Counted from the first letter of the stretch, positions 35,463 through 44,843 are shown. The stretch: DNA of 46,327 nucleotides from Bacteroidota bacterium (GCA_021796275.1 JAJYOI010000015.1:1-46327); one strand, 5' to 3'. Numbers and translations: made by a program. Notes: generated by a model from the letters alone, not told the origin.

Positions 35463-37736
35463 ATGAAGCTCACCGACAACGAAATACGCGACATCAACAA
35501 ATACCTTGAAGCTGGCAAACCTCTCCCCGACCATTACCGGTTTTTATTGTTCGGCGAAAAGCGCGAAGTGGAATTGGTGTGGAACGGCAAGACAAATGAA
35601 GTAACAAACATTGTTCTGCCGTTCCAGATCGTGGAACAGATTGATGAGCCGCGGGCTGAAACTGACGTGAAACAACAAACGGATTTATTTTCTTTGGATA
35701 ACCGCGGACGGCAGTTAAAGGGCTGGACGAATAAACTGATTTGGGGCGACAACAAACTTATTTTAAGCAGTTTAAAAAACGGACCGTTGCGCAAAGAGAT
35801 TGAAGAGCAGGGAGGCATTAAACTTATCTACATTGACCCGCCGTTCGATGTTGGCGCAGATTTCTCGATGAATATAGAAATTGGGGACGAACAATTCACC
35901 AAAGAGCCGGGTGTGTTAGAAGAGCTTGCGTACCGCGATACGTGGGGCAAAGGCGCCGATAGTTTTATCTCCATGATTTATGAACGGCTTTCTCTTATGC
36001 GAGACTTGCTTGCTGACAATGGAAGTATTTATGTGCATTGTGATTGGAGAGTTGTAGATTTTGTTCGTTTGGTGCTTGATGAACTATTTGGATCAAATCA
36101 TTTTAGGAATGAGATTGTTTGGCAAAGAGATGCTGTAGGTAAAGGCGCAAAAAAAGTTTCAAAACAATGGTCAAGAGAAATTGAGTCTATTTTATGGTTT
36201 TCAAAAAATGAAAATTATTTTTTCAATCAACTATTTAAAAGCAGTGAAGATTTAACCCATACTCAATTGAAAGAATTCAGATATAGTGATAACGACGGTA
36301 GAAAATTTAAAATTGTTACACTTGGTGATTACTCTGAGAAATCTATTGAAGAATTTAGGAAACAAAACTTAATATATACTACATCAAATAAAACGGAGTA
36401 CAAAAAATATTATCTTGATGAATTCCAGTTAGCAATAGGTTCTCTTTGGAATGATATTCCCAATATTTCTCATGGGAAAAATCCAGAGGTAGTAGATTAT
36501 CCAACACAGAAACCAGAAGCACTCCTTGAGAGAATAATTCAATCTTCTTCAAATGATGGTGATATAGTTGCAGATTTTTTTTGTGGTTCGGGCACAACAC
36601 TTGCAGTTGCAGAGAAAATAAATCGTAAATGGCTTGGTTCAGACCTTGGTAAATTTGCAATACACACCACGCGCAAACGGTTAATCGGCGTGCAGAGAGA
36701 ATTGAAAAAAGAAAACAAATCGTACCGCGCGTTTGAGATATTGAATCTCGGCAAGTACGAGCGCCAGCATTACATCGGCGTCAACGCCAATCTGCGCGAC
36801 GAAGAGAAACAAAAACAAATAGCACAGCGAGAAAAAGAATTTCTTGATCTTATCTTACGCGCCTACCGCGCCGAAGCAATAGATGGCTTTACAACATTTC
36901 ACGGCAAAAAGAACAACCGCATGGTCAGCGTGGGACCAATCAACCTTCCCGTAACGCGCTTGTTTGTGGAAGAAGTCATAAACGAGTGCCGCCAGAAGTA
37001 CATTACCAAAGTTGATATTCTTGCATTCGAGTTTGAAATGGGGCTCAGTCCCAACACGCAGGACGAAGCGAAGAACAAAGGCATTGACCTTGCGCTGAAA
37101 TATATCCCCCGTGAAGTGTTCGATAAGCGCGCCGTCGAAAAAAATCAGGTCGTCTTTCACGATGTCAGCTACATTGAAGTCAAACCATTGTACAAAGAGA
37201 AAAAAGGACATCACACATCAGTTGCAGTGCAACTGACCGATTTTTCCGTCTATTACAATCAGGACACAATTGCTCACGCTGAAGAATCGCTAAAGAACGG
37301 CGGGAGCAAAATTGTAGTGGAGAACGGGCAAATTATTAAAGTAAGCAAAGACAAAAACGGAATTACAAAACGGGAAAAACTAACGAAGAAATGGACAGAC
37401 TGGATAGATTACTGGTCTGTGGATTTTGATTATGAGAGCAAGAAAGAAATTATCCGCGTGCGGAAAACAAAAACGGAGACCGTGCCGGAGAATGTAAAGT
37501 CCGGCGAAACGCTGCCGCTTGATGAATCAGCCGGTGTTATTGAATACGAAGAAGTCTGGACAGGCGACTACATTTTTGAAAACGAATGGCAAAGTTTTAG
37601 AACAAAGAAAGACCGCTCGTTGGAATTAACAAGTGTTTATCATGAATATTCAAAGAAGGGCCGTTACAAAATTGCCGTGAAGGTTGTTGATATATTTGGG
37701 AATGATACGATGAAGGTGATGGAGGTGGGAGTATGA
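35463..37736 (+). CDS. Type III restriction-modification DNA methyltransferase (Mod)
   Basis: 757 residues, long for a Mod subunit. The beta-class amino-methyltransferase order is seen: catalytic motif IV DPPF (about residue 125, YIDPPFDVG), then the target-recognition region (about 200-340), then the AdoMet-binding motif I DFFCGSGTT (about 371-379). The substrate base is most likely adenine N6. The last ~300 residues (DUF-like, with GPINLPVTRLFVEEV and VEVGV end) are an extension with a beta-rich tail. Bases about 36000-36660 are strikingly AT-rich against 50-55% G+C on either side, as if the recognition segment was exchanged. Res lies 2.9 kb downstream, separated by four genes in the same orientation. 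Confidence 0.92.
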   Translation: MKLTDNEIRDINKYLEAGKPLPDHYRFLLFGEKREVELVWNGKTNEVTNIVLPFQIVEQIDEPRAETDVKQQTDLFSLDNRGRQLKGWTNKLIWGDNKLILSSLKNGPLRKEIEEQGGIKLIYIDPPFDVGADFSMNIEIGDEQFTKEPGVLEELAYRDTWGKGADSFISMIYERLSLMRDLLADNGSIYVHCDWRVVDFVRLVLDELFGSNHFRNEIVWQRDAVGKGAKKVSKQWSREIESILWFSKNENYFFNQLFKSSEDLTHTQLKEFRYSDNDGRKFKIVTLGDYSEKSIEEFRKQNLIYTTSNKTEYKKYYLDEFQLAIGSLWNDIPNISHGKNPEVVDYPTQKPEALLERIIQSSSNDGDIVADFFCGSGTTLAVAEKINRKWLGSDLGKFAIHTTRKRLIGVQRELKKENKSYRAFEILNLGKYERQHYIGVNANLRDEEKQKQIAQREKEFLDLILRAYRAEAIDGFTTFHGKKNNRMVSVGPINLPVTRLFVEEVINECRQKYITKVDILAFEFEMGLSPNTQDEAKNKGIDLALKYIPREVFDKRAVEKNQVVFHDVSYIEVKPLYKEKKGHHTSVAVQLTDFSVYYNQDTIAHAEESLKNGGSKIVVENGQIIKVSKDKNGITKREKLTKKWTDWIDYWSVDFDYESKKEIIRVRKTKTETVPENVKSGETLPLDESAGVIEYEEVWTGDYIFENEWQSFRTKKDRSLELTSVYHEYSKKGRYKIAVKVVDIFGNDTMKVMEVGV

Positions 37737-37767
37737 AAATCTCTTTCAGAAAGGGTATATTGTACTA

Positions 37768-38241
37768 ATGACATACACTGACGAGCTTATTAAAACGCTA
37801 ATTGAGTGCCCGAAAATAATTACGAAAGCACCGTCAAAGAATTTTAGAACAGAGCGTGGCTATTTGCGAAATGATTTTGAGGTTCAATCTGAAGATAAAC
37901 AGTACAATTTTGAATGTTTCATTCGTGTCAACGAAAAATTCATGGAAAATTTTTCTATTGGAATGAATTTCATCCCGACAGATGAACGAGGGAGCGTTCC
38001 TCTTCTTCGTTGCAACGGAGCACATGGACCGCACAAAGTGTATGATCATCATAATTTCAGTCATATCCATCGTGCAACAGCGGAAACCATTGCTAAAGGA
38101 TTAAAACCGGATTCAAATATTGAAGTGACAATCGAATATACATCGTATCAGGAAGCAATCACATATTTTTTGAAACTTGCAAGGATAAAAGAAGGGAACC
38201 AATATTTTCCTGATAACCAATTGGAATTATTCAAGAAATGA
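37768..38241 (+). CDS. Hypothetical protein, possibly DUF6978-like
   Basis: 157 residues. A mixed alpha/beta domain with FRTERGYLRNDFEVQSEDKQ, YNFECFIRVNEKFMENFSIG and a histidine-rich turn (GPHKVYDHHNFSHIHRAT) near residues 85-102. I do not recognise it firmly; DUF6978 is a guess from memory of proteins beside DUF1828 genes. Its ATGA overlap (4 bases) with the next gene shows tight coupling. The HHxxxHxH cluster could bind metal or nucleic acid, but no nuclease motif is evident. Confidence 0.6.
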   Translation: MTYTDELIKTLIECPKIITKAPSKNFRTERGYLRNDFEVQSEDKQYNFECFIRVNEKFMENFSIGMNFIPTDERGSVPLLRCNGAHGPHKVYDHHNFSHIHRATAETIAKGLKPDSNIEVTIEYTSYQEAITYFLKLARIKEGNQYFPDNQLELFKK

Positions 38242-39011
38242 CTCTTACAAAAGAAATATTATTAGAGAGACTTCGGGAACAATTTCACCACCGTATAGAA
38301 ATTATTGAAAAACGGAGCGGAATATATCAACTTATCGTTCCGTTTTATCACGAAGATGGGGATATGATTGAACTGTACATTGATTCGGAAAAGAGCGGGA
38401 ACGGGACAATTCGCTTGACCGATTTTGGAATGAGTACAATGCGCCTTTCGTACTCGTATGATATTGATACTGAGAATAAAGAAAAAATTTTCCACAAAAT
38501 GCTGAGTGAGAACGGGCTTCAGGAAGAAAGCGGAACAATAGTTCTCAATGCTCCGAATGAATTGCTGTATCCTTCAATACTACAGTTTGTTCAAGGGATT
38601 GCAAAAATATGCAGCATGCGCTATTTCAAGAGAGAAGTCATAGAAAGTTTGTTCTATGAAATGTTGGATGAATTTGTCGTTGAAAAACTTGTGAAATATA
38701 AACCGCAGAAGTCCGTTTTGCCAATTGAAAAGCGGGATGATCTGGAAGTTGATTATCAGTTTCAGCCCAACGGGAAGCCATTGTATTTATTTGCTGTGAA
38801 AGACTCAGCAAAAGCAAGAATAGCTACAATAAGTTGTTTGGAATTTCAGCGGGCAGATCTGAATTTTGAAAGCATAGTGGTCCACGAAGATTTTGAAAAA
38901 CTTCCTCGTAAGGACCGCGTACGTCTTACTAACGCTTCGGACAAACAGTTTACTTCGCTCGACGATTTTAAACAAAATGCCGTACAATACCTTGAGCGTG
39001 TTGCTCGGTAA
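38238..39011 (+). CDS. DUF1828/DUF1829 domain protein
   Basis: 257 residues. The N-terminal ~100 residues fit DUF1828 (VPFYHEDGDMIELYIDSEKS, then TIRLTDFGMSTMRL). The C-terminal part fits DUF1829 (FKREVIESLFYEMLDEFV, then VDYQFQPNGKPLYLFAVKDS). Neither domain has a known activity. The C-terminal half resembles a core in which a conserved acid and a lysine could form a nuclease-like site, but I cannot show that. DUF1828 proteins tend to occur in phage and defence neighbourhoods. It overlaps the previous gene by four bases and precedes the XRE-ImmA gene by 22. Confidence 0.75.
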   Translation: MTLTKEILLERLREQFHHRIEIIEKRSGIYQLIVPFYHEDGDMIELYIDSEKSGNGTIRLTDFGMSTMRLSYSYDIDTENKEKIFHKMLSENGLQEESGTIVLNAPNELLYPSILQFVQGIAKICSMRYFKREVIESLFYEMLDEFVVEKLVKYKPQKSVLPIEKRDDLEVDYQFQPNGKPLYLFAVKDSAKARIATISCLEFQRADLNFESIVVHEDFEKLPRKDRVRLTNASDKQFTSLDDFKQNAVQYLERVAR

Positions 39012-39033
39012 CTAAGCGATACTCCGCTACAGT

Positions 39034-40188
39034 ATGCCACACGAAAAACTTCCAATCAATAAAGATGTACTGATTTGGGCTCGCACATCAATTGGTTTAT
39101 CCGTTGACGATGTTGCACATAAATTCTACAACAAAACTTCCAAAGATATCCAGGAATGGGAGAAAGGGATTACGTCGCCGACATACAGCCAGTTGGAGCG
39201 TCTTGCGCATGAAATTTATAAGCGTCCGTTAGCAGTCTTTTTCTTTCCCGAAGTTCCGTCAGAAGGATCGCCGAAAACAGAATTCCGTACTTTACCCGAT
39301 GCAGTTCTGAATGAATTGCCGCCTGATCTAATAAAACTGTACAGGAGAGGAAAACTCTTTCAGTTGTATTTAGAGGAATTGTACGAAGGTCAAAAGCCTG
39401 TTCAGCCATCGTTGATTGATTCTTTTGAGTTGAATGAAAGGCTGGATTTTGCTTCCATCCGTCGTGAATTAGGAATAACTATTGAAGAACAGGCAGGATG
39501 GCATTCAACCGAAACGGCATTCAAACAGTGGCGTGATGCGTTTGAGGCAAAAGGTGTTTTTGTTTTTAAGGATGCGTTCAAGAACGATGAGTATTCCGGT
39601 TTTTGTCTATACGATGAAAAGTATCCGGTTATTATTGTCAATAACAGCATGCCCGATTCGCGCCAGGTTTTCACACTCTTTCACGAATTGGCGCATTTGC
39701 TGTTCCGTTCAGGCGGCGTGGATTTCCGCAGCCGCGGCGTTGTACGATCGTTTGAGGGATATTATCTCAATACTGAAATTGCGTGCAACAGGTTTGCAAA
39801 CCTGTTTTTGGTCCCGCAGGACACTTTCGACTCATTCAGGTTTGAAAGAACAGAATCGTACTTTGAACGGCTTGCTGATTACTTTTCTGTCAGCAGGGAA
39901 GTGATTCTGCGCAACTGTTTTGATCGTGGCTTTGTAAACGAACAATATTACAGCGAGATGTCTGCAAAATGGATAGAGCAGGCAAAAGAACACAAAGAGG
40001 AAGGTTCCGGCGGAAATTACTATTACAGCCAGCGAGCGTATCTCGGCGACAAATATATCGGTCTTGTGTATGGCAAGTATTATCAAAACAAAATTACTAT
40101 AGATACTGTAGCAGAATATTTGAATGTTAAAGTAAAAAATCTCCCTGCATTTGAATACATGGTCATGGAGGGAGGAAAGCCGAGATGA
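39034..40188 (+). CDS. XRE regulator fused to ImmA/IrrE-family metallopeptidase
   Basis: 384 residues. An N-terminal helix-turn-helix (about 12-62: LIWARTSIGLSVDDVAHKFY, then DIQEWEKGITSPTYSQLERL) is followed by an ImmA/IrrE (COG2856) zinc peptidase. The HExxH motif is HELAH at 217-221, with a third-ligand glutamate near residue 248 (TEIACNRFANLFLVP). In ICEBs1 and Deinococcus relatives such peptidases cleave repressors to induce genes. It overlaps the DUF4411 gene by four bases. Fused XRE-COG2856 proteins next to PIN-like genes have been proposed as antitoxin-toxin pairs; here the pair lies inside a restriction operon. Confidence 0.9.
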   Translation: MPHEKLPINKDVLIWARTSIGLSVDDVAHKFYNKTSKDIQEWEKGITSPTYSQLERLAHEIYKRPLAVFFFPEVPSEGSPKTEFRTLPDAVLNELPPDLIKLYRRGKLFQLYLEELYEGQKPVQPSLIDSFELNERLDFASIRRELGITIEEQAGWHSTETAFKQWRDAFEAKGVFVFKDAFKNDEYSGFCLYDEKYPVIIVNNSMPDSRQVFTLFHELAHLLFRSGGVDFRSRGVVRSFEGYYLNTEIACNRFANLFLVPQDTFDSFRFERTESYFERLADYFSVSREVILRNCFDRGFVNEQYYSEMSAKWIEQAKEHKEEGSGGNYYYSQRAYLGDKYIGLVYGKYYQNKITIDTVAEYLNVKVKNLPAFEYMVMEGGKPR

Positions 40189-40658
40189 TCTATGTCTTTG
40201 ATAGCAACTCTCTTTCAAATATTCTCAATCATTACTATCAGGACCGCTTTCCGACCTTCTGGGAAAAATTTGATGCAATGGTCCAACAGGGCAATATTAT
40301 ATCAGTCCGTGAAGCACGTTTTGAACTAACGTTAAAATTCAATGATGAGACAATAGATCGCTTAGCGAAACAAAACAAAAATTTCTTTCCGCCGCCCACG
40401 GTGGAAGAATTAGGTTTCATAACTCAGATTTATTCGGTGGCACACTTCAGGCAAAACTTAGACAAGAAGAAACTTTTAGGCGGCGGTTATTTTGCTGATC
40501 CGTTGGTGATAGCAAAGGCATGGAAAGATAGGGGGACAGTGATCACTGAAGAAGAATTCAAAGAGCATGGAGCCAAGATTCCGAATATTTGCAGACACTT
40601 CGACATAGCGTGTGATAATTTGGAAGGATTCATGACAAAAGAAAGCTGGAAATTCTGA
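40185..40658 (+). CDS. DUF4411 PIN-like ribonuclease (toxin candidate)
   Basis: 157 residues. PIN-type acids are in place: Asp6 in IYVFDSNSL, the conserved glutamate in SVREARFELTLKF (about residues 41-46), and aspartate about 105 in YFADPLVIAKA, followed by a TVITEEE strand. This matches DUF4411, a PIN-superfamily group often encoded with XRE-ImmA/IrrE genes. PIN toxins cut RNA, so it is the predicted toxin of the pair. It overlaps the ImmA gene by four bases and precedes res by ten. Confidence 0.8.
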   Translation: MIYVFDSNSLSNILNHYYQDRFPTFWEKFDAMVQQGNIISVREARFELTLKFNDETIDRLAKQNKNFFPPPTVEELGFITQIYSVAHFRQNLDKKKLLGGGYFADPLVIAKAWKDRGTVITEEEFKEHGAKIPNICRHFDIACDNLEGFMTKESWKF

Positions 40659-40668
40659 ACAGACAATT

Positions 40669-43344
40669 ATGGCACTCCATCCCGATCTCCCGAAATCCCC
40701 CTATGTAATACTGGAACCTGAACTTCGCTGGTTCCCCGCCGATGAAGCATTGAGGGAACAAGGATATGAAAAACTTCTCCCTCCGCTGGTAACTACACTG
40801 AGAAAGAAAGTAAAAGAATGGCGGGATTCTAATTATCACGGCGCGAGCGGAACAAGTCTTGCATTGCTGCGCTGGTGGTTTATTAAAGAACATCCTACAC
40901 AGGCGTCAGACGGAACCGTTTTTGATTTTCAATATTACTTTGCCCAGCGTGAAGCGGTAGAAACAATAATTTATCTGCATGAGATAGCAAATGTAAAAGA
41001 TAAATATGACTTACTGCGGTTCGATAGTTCCGGTGCTGTTTCAGCAGGAATGTTTCACGAATCGTGGAGACGGTTTGTCGTTAAAATGGCAACCGGAAGC
41101 GGCAAGACCAAAGTATTGAGTTTGGTTTTGGCATGGAGTTATTTCCACAAACTCTATGAAACAGATTCGACGCTTGCCCGGAACTTCCTTGTCATCACTC
41201 CGAACATTATTGTTCTTGACCGCATTAGAGCGGATTTTGACGGCTTAAAAATCTTCTTCGATGATCCGATTTTGCCCGATGACGGATATGAAGATCAAAA
41301 TTGGAAAAGTGATTTTCAAATGACGCTGCACATTCAGGATCAAATCGGTGTGATCCGAAAGACTGGAAATATCTTTCTCACAAACATTCATCGCGTCTAT
41401 GACACGAATAATACTGAAGCGTCTGTGCACGATGATGACCTTTCTGCTTATTTTCTCGGAAGCAAGCCGGTTGGCGCAACAACCGACTCTAAGGTCGACC
41501 TCGGGGATATTGTAAGGGATATTGATGAGCTTGCGATTCTGAATGACGAAGCGCATCACATTCACGATGAAAAACTTGCATGGTTCAAATCTATAGAAGA
41601 CATCCACAATCGCCTGAAGATGAAGGGGAGCGGGCTTACAATCCAGATTGACGTAACGGCAACGCCGAAACACAACAACGGCGCAATCTTTGTCCAAACA
41701 ATTTCAGATTATCCGTTGGTCGAGGCAATACATCAGGACGTTGTAAAGCATCCTGTTCTGCCGGATCAGGCAAGCCGAACAAAACTTCATGAGAGAAAAA
41801 GTTCAAAATACACCGAAAAATATCAGGACTATATTCATCTTGGCTATCTTGAATGGAAGAAAGTGTATGATGAAAATATCAAGGTCGGAAAGAAATCTGT
41901 CCTGTTCGTAATGACAGATGACACCAAGAATTGTGATGAAGTCGCTGCATACCTTGAAAGAACTTATTCCGTATTAAAAGACGCTGTTCTTGTGATTCAC
42001 ACGAAAAATAATGGAGAAATTTCTGAAAGTGTTTCAGGTAAAAGCAAAGAGGAATTGGATAAATTAAGAGAAGCCGCAAATCATGTAGACCGTCTGGAAA
42101 ATCCTTACAAAGCAATTGTTTCAGTTCTCATGTTAAAAGAAGGGTGGGACGTCCGAAACGTAACAACAATTGTCGGCTTGCGTCCGTACAATTCAAAAAG
42201 TAATATCTTGCCCGAACAAACGCTCGGGCGCGGGTTGCGGAGAATGTTCCGCAATGGAGAATTGGAGCAAGAGCGTGTTAGCGTTGTCGGCACGGACGCG
42301 TTTATGGAATTTGTAGAGTCGATAAAAAGCGAGGGTGTAGAGCTTGAGCACAGAGCGATGGGCGAAAGCACAAGGCCGAACGCGCCCATTGTTGTTGAAA
42401 TTGATGCTGAGAACAAGAAAAAGAATATTGGGGAAATGGATATTGAGCTACCCGTTCTCTCTCCAAGAGTATATCGTGAGTATAAAAATCTGTCGGAATT
42501 GGATGTCTCGAAATTTGGTAATCAAATATTTCCATTGATGCAGTTTTCGGAAGAGCAAAAGAGAGAGATTGTATTTAAGGACATTACAACAAATGAAGTA
42601 ACACACACGACAGTTTTGGATTCTGATAATGTTGCAAACTATCAAAGTGTCATTGGGTATTTTACCCAATCCATAATGAAAGATTTGCGGCTTGTCAGCG
42701 GGTATGATGTTCTCTACGGCAAAGTGAAAGAATTTGTAACGAACTATCTTTTTGACAAGCCCGTAAATCTGGAAGACTTAAATACATTGAGAAATCTCTC
42801 TGAATTAGAGGTGAACAAAACAATTCAGGAAACCTTTAAGAAAAAGATCAATGAGCTGACAGTGTTAGATAAAGGCGAAGCGGAAATTCGTGATTACATT
42901 AAAATCAGTAAGTGCCGCCCGTTCGTTGCAAAAGATCAGCAATATCTGGTGCCGAAGAAGAGCATATTCAACAAAATAATCGGCGACAGCGGTTTTGAGT
43001 TAGTGTTTGCAAGTTTTCTGGATAACTGCGATGATATTGTTTCCTATGTAAAAAATTATTTTGCAGTAAGCTTTCGCTTGGACTATCGAACAAAAGAAGG
43101 CGACATTTCCAATTTCTATCCTGACTTCATCGTGAAGAAATCTGAAAAAGAAATCTGGATTGTTGAGACCAAAGGAAGGGAAGACTTGGACGATCCATTA
43201 AAGATAGACCGATTAAAACAATGGTGCGAAGATATAAACAAGAAAACCGATTCTGTAGAATTCAATTATTTATACGTGAAGCAGGAATCCTACGAGAAAT
43301 ATACGGCAAAAGATTTCAGCGCATTGATTAAATTATTCAAATAA
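40669..43344 (+). CDS. Type III restriction enzyme Res subunit
   Basis: 891 residues. SF2 helicase motifs: Walker A MATGSGKTK (about 140-148), DEAH box in LNDEAHHIH (about 292), motif III VTATPKH (about 327) and a C-terminal helicase half with GWDVRNVTTIVGLRPY and ILPEQTLGRGLRR. The C-terminal PD-(D/E)xK nuclease is intact (about residues 770-840: NFYPDFIVKKSEK, then IWIVETKGRED). With Mod it should translocate/slide on DNA and cut beyond unmodified sites. All key motifs are present, so the enzyme is likely active. Confidence 0.93.
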   Translation: MALHPDLPKSPYVILEPELRWFPADEALREQGYEKLLPPLVTTLRKKVKEWRDSNYHGASGTSLALLRWWFIKEHPTQASDGTVFDFQYYFAQREAVETIIYLHEIANVKDKYDLLRFDSSGAVSAGMFHESWRRFVVKMATGSGKTKVLSLVLAWSYFHKLYETDSTLARNFLVITPNIIVLDRIRADFDGLKIFFDDPILPDDGYEDQNWKSDFQMTLHIQDQIGVIRKTGNIFLTNIHRVYDTNNTEASVHDDDLSAYFLGSKPVGATTDSKVDLGDIVRDIDELAILNDEAHHIHDEKLAWFKSIEDIHNRLKMKGSGLTIQIDVTATPKHNNGAIFVQTISDYPLVEAIHQDVVKHPVLPDQASRTKLHERKSSKYTEKYQDYIHLGYLEWKKVYDENIKVGKKSVLFVMTDDTKNCDEVAAYLERTYSVLKDAVLVIHTKNNGEISESVSGKSKEELDKLREAANHVDRLENPYKAIVSVLMLKEGWDVRNVTTIVGLRPYNSKSNILPEQTLGRGLRRMFRNGELEQERVSVVGTDAFMEFVESIKSEGVELEHRAMGESTRPNAPIVVEIDAENKKKNIGEMDIELPVLSPRVYREYKNLSELDVSKFGNQIFPLMQFSEEQKREIVFKDITTNEVTHTTVLDSDNVANYQSVIGYFTQSIMKDLRLVSGYDVLYGKVKEFVTNYLFDKPVNLEDLNTLRNLSELEVNKTIQETFKKKINELTVLDKGEAEIRDYIKISKCRPFVAKDQQYLVPKKSIFNKIIGDSGFELVFASFLDNCDDIVSYVKNYFAVSFRLDYRTKEGDISNFYPDFIVKKSEKEIWIVETKGREDLDDPLKIDRLKQWCEDINKKTDSVEFNYLYVKQESYEKYTAKDFSALIKLFK

Positions 43345-43800
43345 TCTCTTTTTCCTTCATTCTCAACGTCCGCGTTGATCTCGTTCCTACGTGGAATACC
43401 CCCTTAGTGGCTCCTGTTCCAAAGGAATACCTTTGGGACGTGGGAACGCTTCCCTTAACGCTCAGTGTCGGGAAAATATCTTTTGCACCTCACTCCCAAG
43501 CCATCTGCTCATAACCCCGCTCTTAAGAGCGGGGTTATAGATGCATCCAGCCACTTGGACTTTAGTCCAAGAGCATTTTGTGGCTAAAGCCCGGAACAGC
43601 GGAAAGGTTTTAGTACCCGACATCAATGTCGGGGTTAAGAAAATATCTCGTTCCTGCGTGGGACACCCTATTGGGGTTCTGCGCGAGAACACAGTCACAG
43701 AACGATACAGCGCAAAATCTGACTTTCCGTGTCTCGGAGTTTATCCCGCCATACGCGGAATGGGGGACGATTAACGTGATCCTGACAAATCGGGGTCGAA
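43345..43800. repeat. Repeat-filled intergenic region after res
   Basis: No gene is supported. A perfect 28-base palindrome lies at 43511-43538 (arms ATAACCCCGCTCTT and its complement). The 83-base stretch 43557-43639 (beginning GGACTTTAGTCC and ending CGGGGTTAAG) is closely repeated at 45811-45892. A GTTCCAAAGGAAT motif at 43416 is shared with the element at 34241. These hairpin units resemble each other in layout but not in core sequence. Confidence 0.7.
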
Positions 43801-43808
43801 AATCACAG

Positions 43809-43839
43809 TTGAAGTTAACATGCACATTTCTTACTTTAA
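43809..43839 (+). promoter_or_regulatory. Bacteroidota-type promoter for the 43878-45340 gene pair
   Basis: TTG at 43809-43811, 20 bases, TACTTTAA at 43832-43839, the same -7 box as the thrS promoter. The predicted start is near 43846, 32 bases before the ATG. Confidence 0.65.
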
Positions 43840-43877
43840 AAACGGAGACGCTTGCTAATCATCAATAAGAAAATCAA

Positions 43878-44843
43878 ATGAAAAGGAACCTGAAGACAAA
43901 CACAGTGCAATATACGGTGGCATTATCAGGCCTTCACACGCCCAAAGGAACGATCACTTTTAGTGTGCTTAAATGTATTATTGACATCCTTTCCGAAGGT
44001 TCAGAGCGGGCGCTTCGCCTGGCATTGGAAGGAGAAAGCGTAAAACGTGGAATCGCACCGTCGTGGTTATTGGCATCGGCAGATTTTGTGCTTAAAGATA
44101 TTAAAAAAGGTTCTACCGTGCTGGTTTTTGAAGCCCCCACGTTAGGCTCCGTTGCAGAAGAACAAATTCAACAGCAAGACTTGTGGAACGTCGTACCGTC
44201 GCCGGAAGAAACCGCAATAACCGTGTTGTCAAAAACCATTACAGACGCCGAAAAAGAAAATCTCGACAGCGATACTCTTGACCGCGGGGTGCTCGAAACA
44301 TTGATGGAATTCAAAAAATTGCTGAACGGTACTGAAGTGAAGATTGAACTTACCTCAGAAAAGAGAAAGGAGGATAAATTCCATCTCGACAATAGTTCCT
44401 ATCAGCAGATCAACAGAATAAGAAATGAAACGCCGGAACCGCAGGCAGTGTTGTTGACGGGTTTTTTAAATATGATCCAGCACAGTCAACGCCGCTTTGA
44501 GCTGACAATGGAAAACGGGCAGACAGTTCGTGGAAAAATGAATGAGAATTCAATTAATGTTGAACAAATGCGGAATTTGTGGAGCAAAAAAGTAACTGTG
44601 AAAGGAGTGTTATATTATGCTCCTTCAAAGAAACCGAGATTTTTAGAAGCAGAGGTTATTACATCGAAACACACCGGAGATGATATTTTTAGCACAATGC
44701 CTATTCCATTTAATGTAGCGGAGCCGTTTGTGCTGGCGCAGAAAAGCATTTCTGCTGAAGGGATCGTTTCAGAAATTTGGGGCAAGTGGCCCGGAGATGA
44801 AAATATCGAAGAACTTTTGGAAGAGTTGTCAGCCAAAGGCTGA
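43878..44843 (+). CDS. Unknown 321-residue protein, probable partner of the PIN toxin downstream
   Basis: 321 residues with no signal peptide or motif I recognise. The N-terminal third has beta strands and a helix (FSVLKCIIDILSEGSERALR). The middle is charged (ELTSEKRKEDKFHLDNSSYQ). The C-terminal third has small beta units (GQTVRGKMNENSINVEQMRN, then VTVKGVLYYAPSKKPRFLEA) reminiscent of nucleic-acid-binding barrels. It is followed after 38 bases by a VapC-like gene under a shared promoter. Typical VapB antitoxins are about 80 residues, so this would be an unusually large partner. Its last codons (LSAKG, stop) lie inside a dispersed palindrome, so the natural end may have been changed by the repeat. 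Confidence 0.65.
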   Translation: MKRNLKTNTVQYTVALSGLHTPKGTITFSVLKCIIDILSEGSERALRLALEGESVKRGIAPSWLLASADFVLKDIKKGSTVLVFEAPTLGSVAEEQIQQQDLWNVVPSPEETAITVLSKTITDAEKENLDSDTLDRGVLETLMEFKKLLNGTEVKIELTSEKRKEDKFHLDNSSYQQINRIRNETPEPQAVLLTGFLNMIQHSQRRFELTMENGQTVRGKMNENSINVEQMRNLWSKKVTVKGVLYYAPSKKPRFLEAEVITSKHTGDDIFSTMPIPFNVAEPFVLAQKSISAEGIVSEIWGKWPGDENIEELLEELSAKG

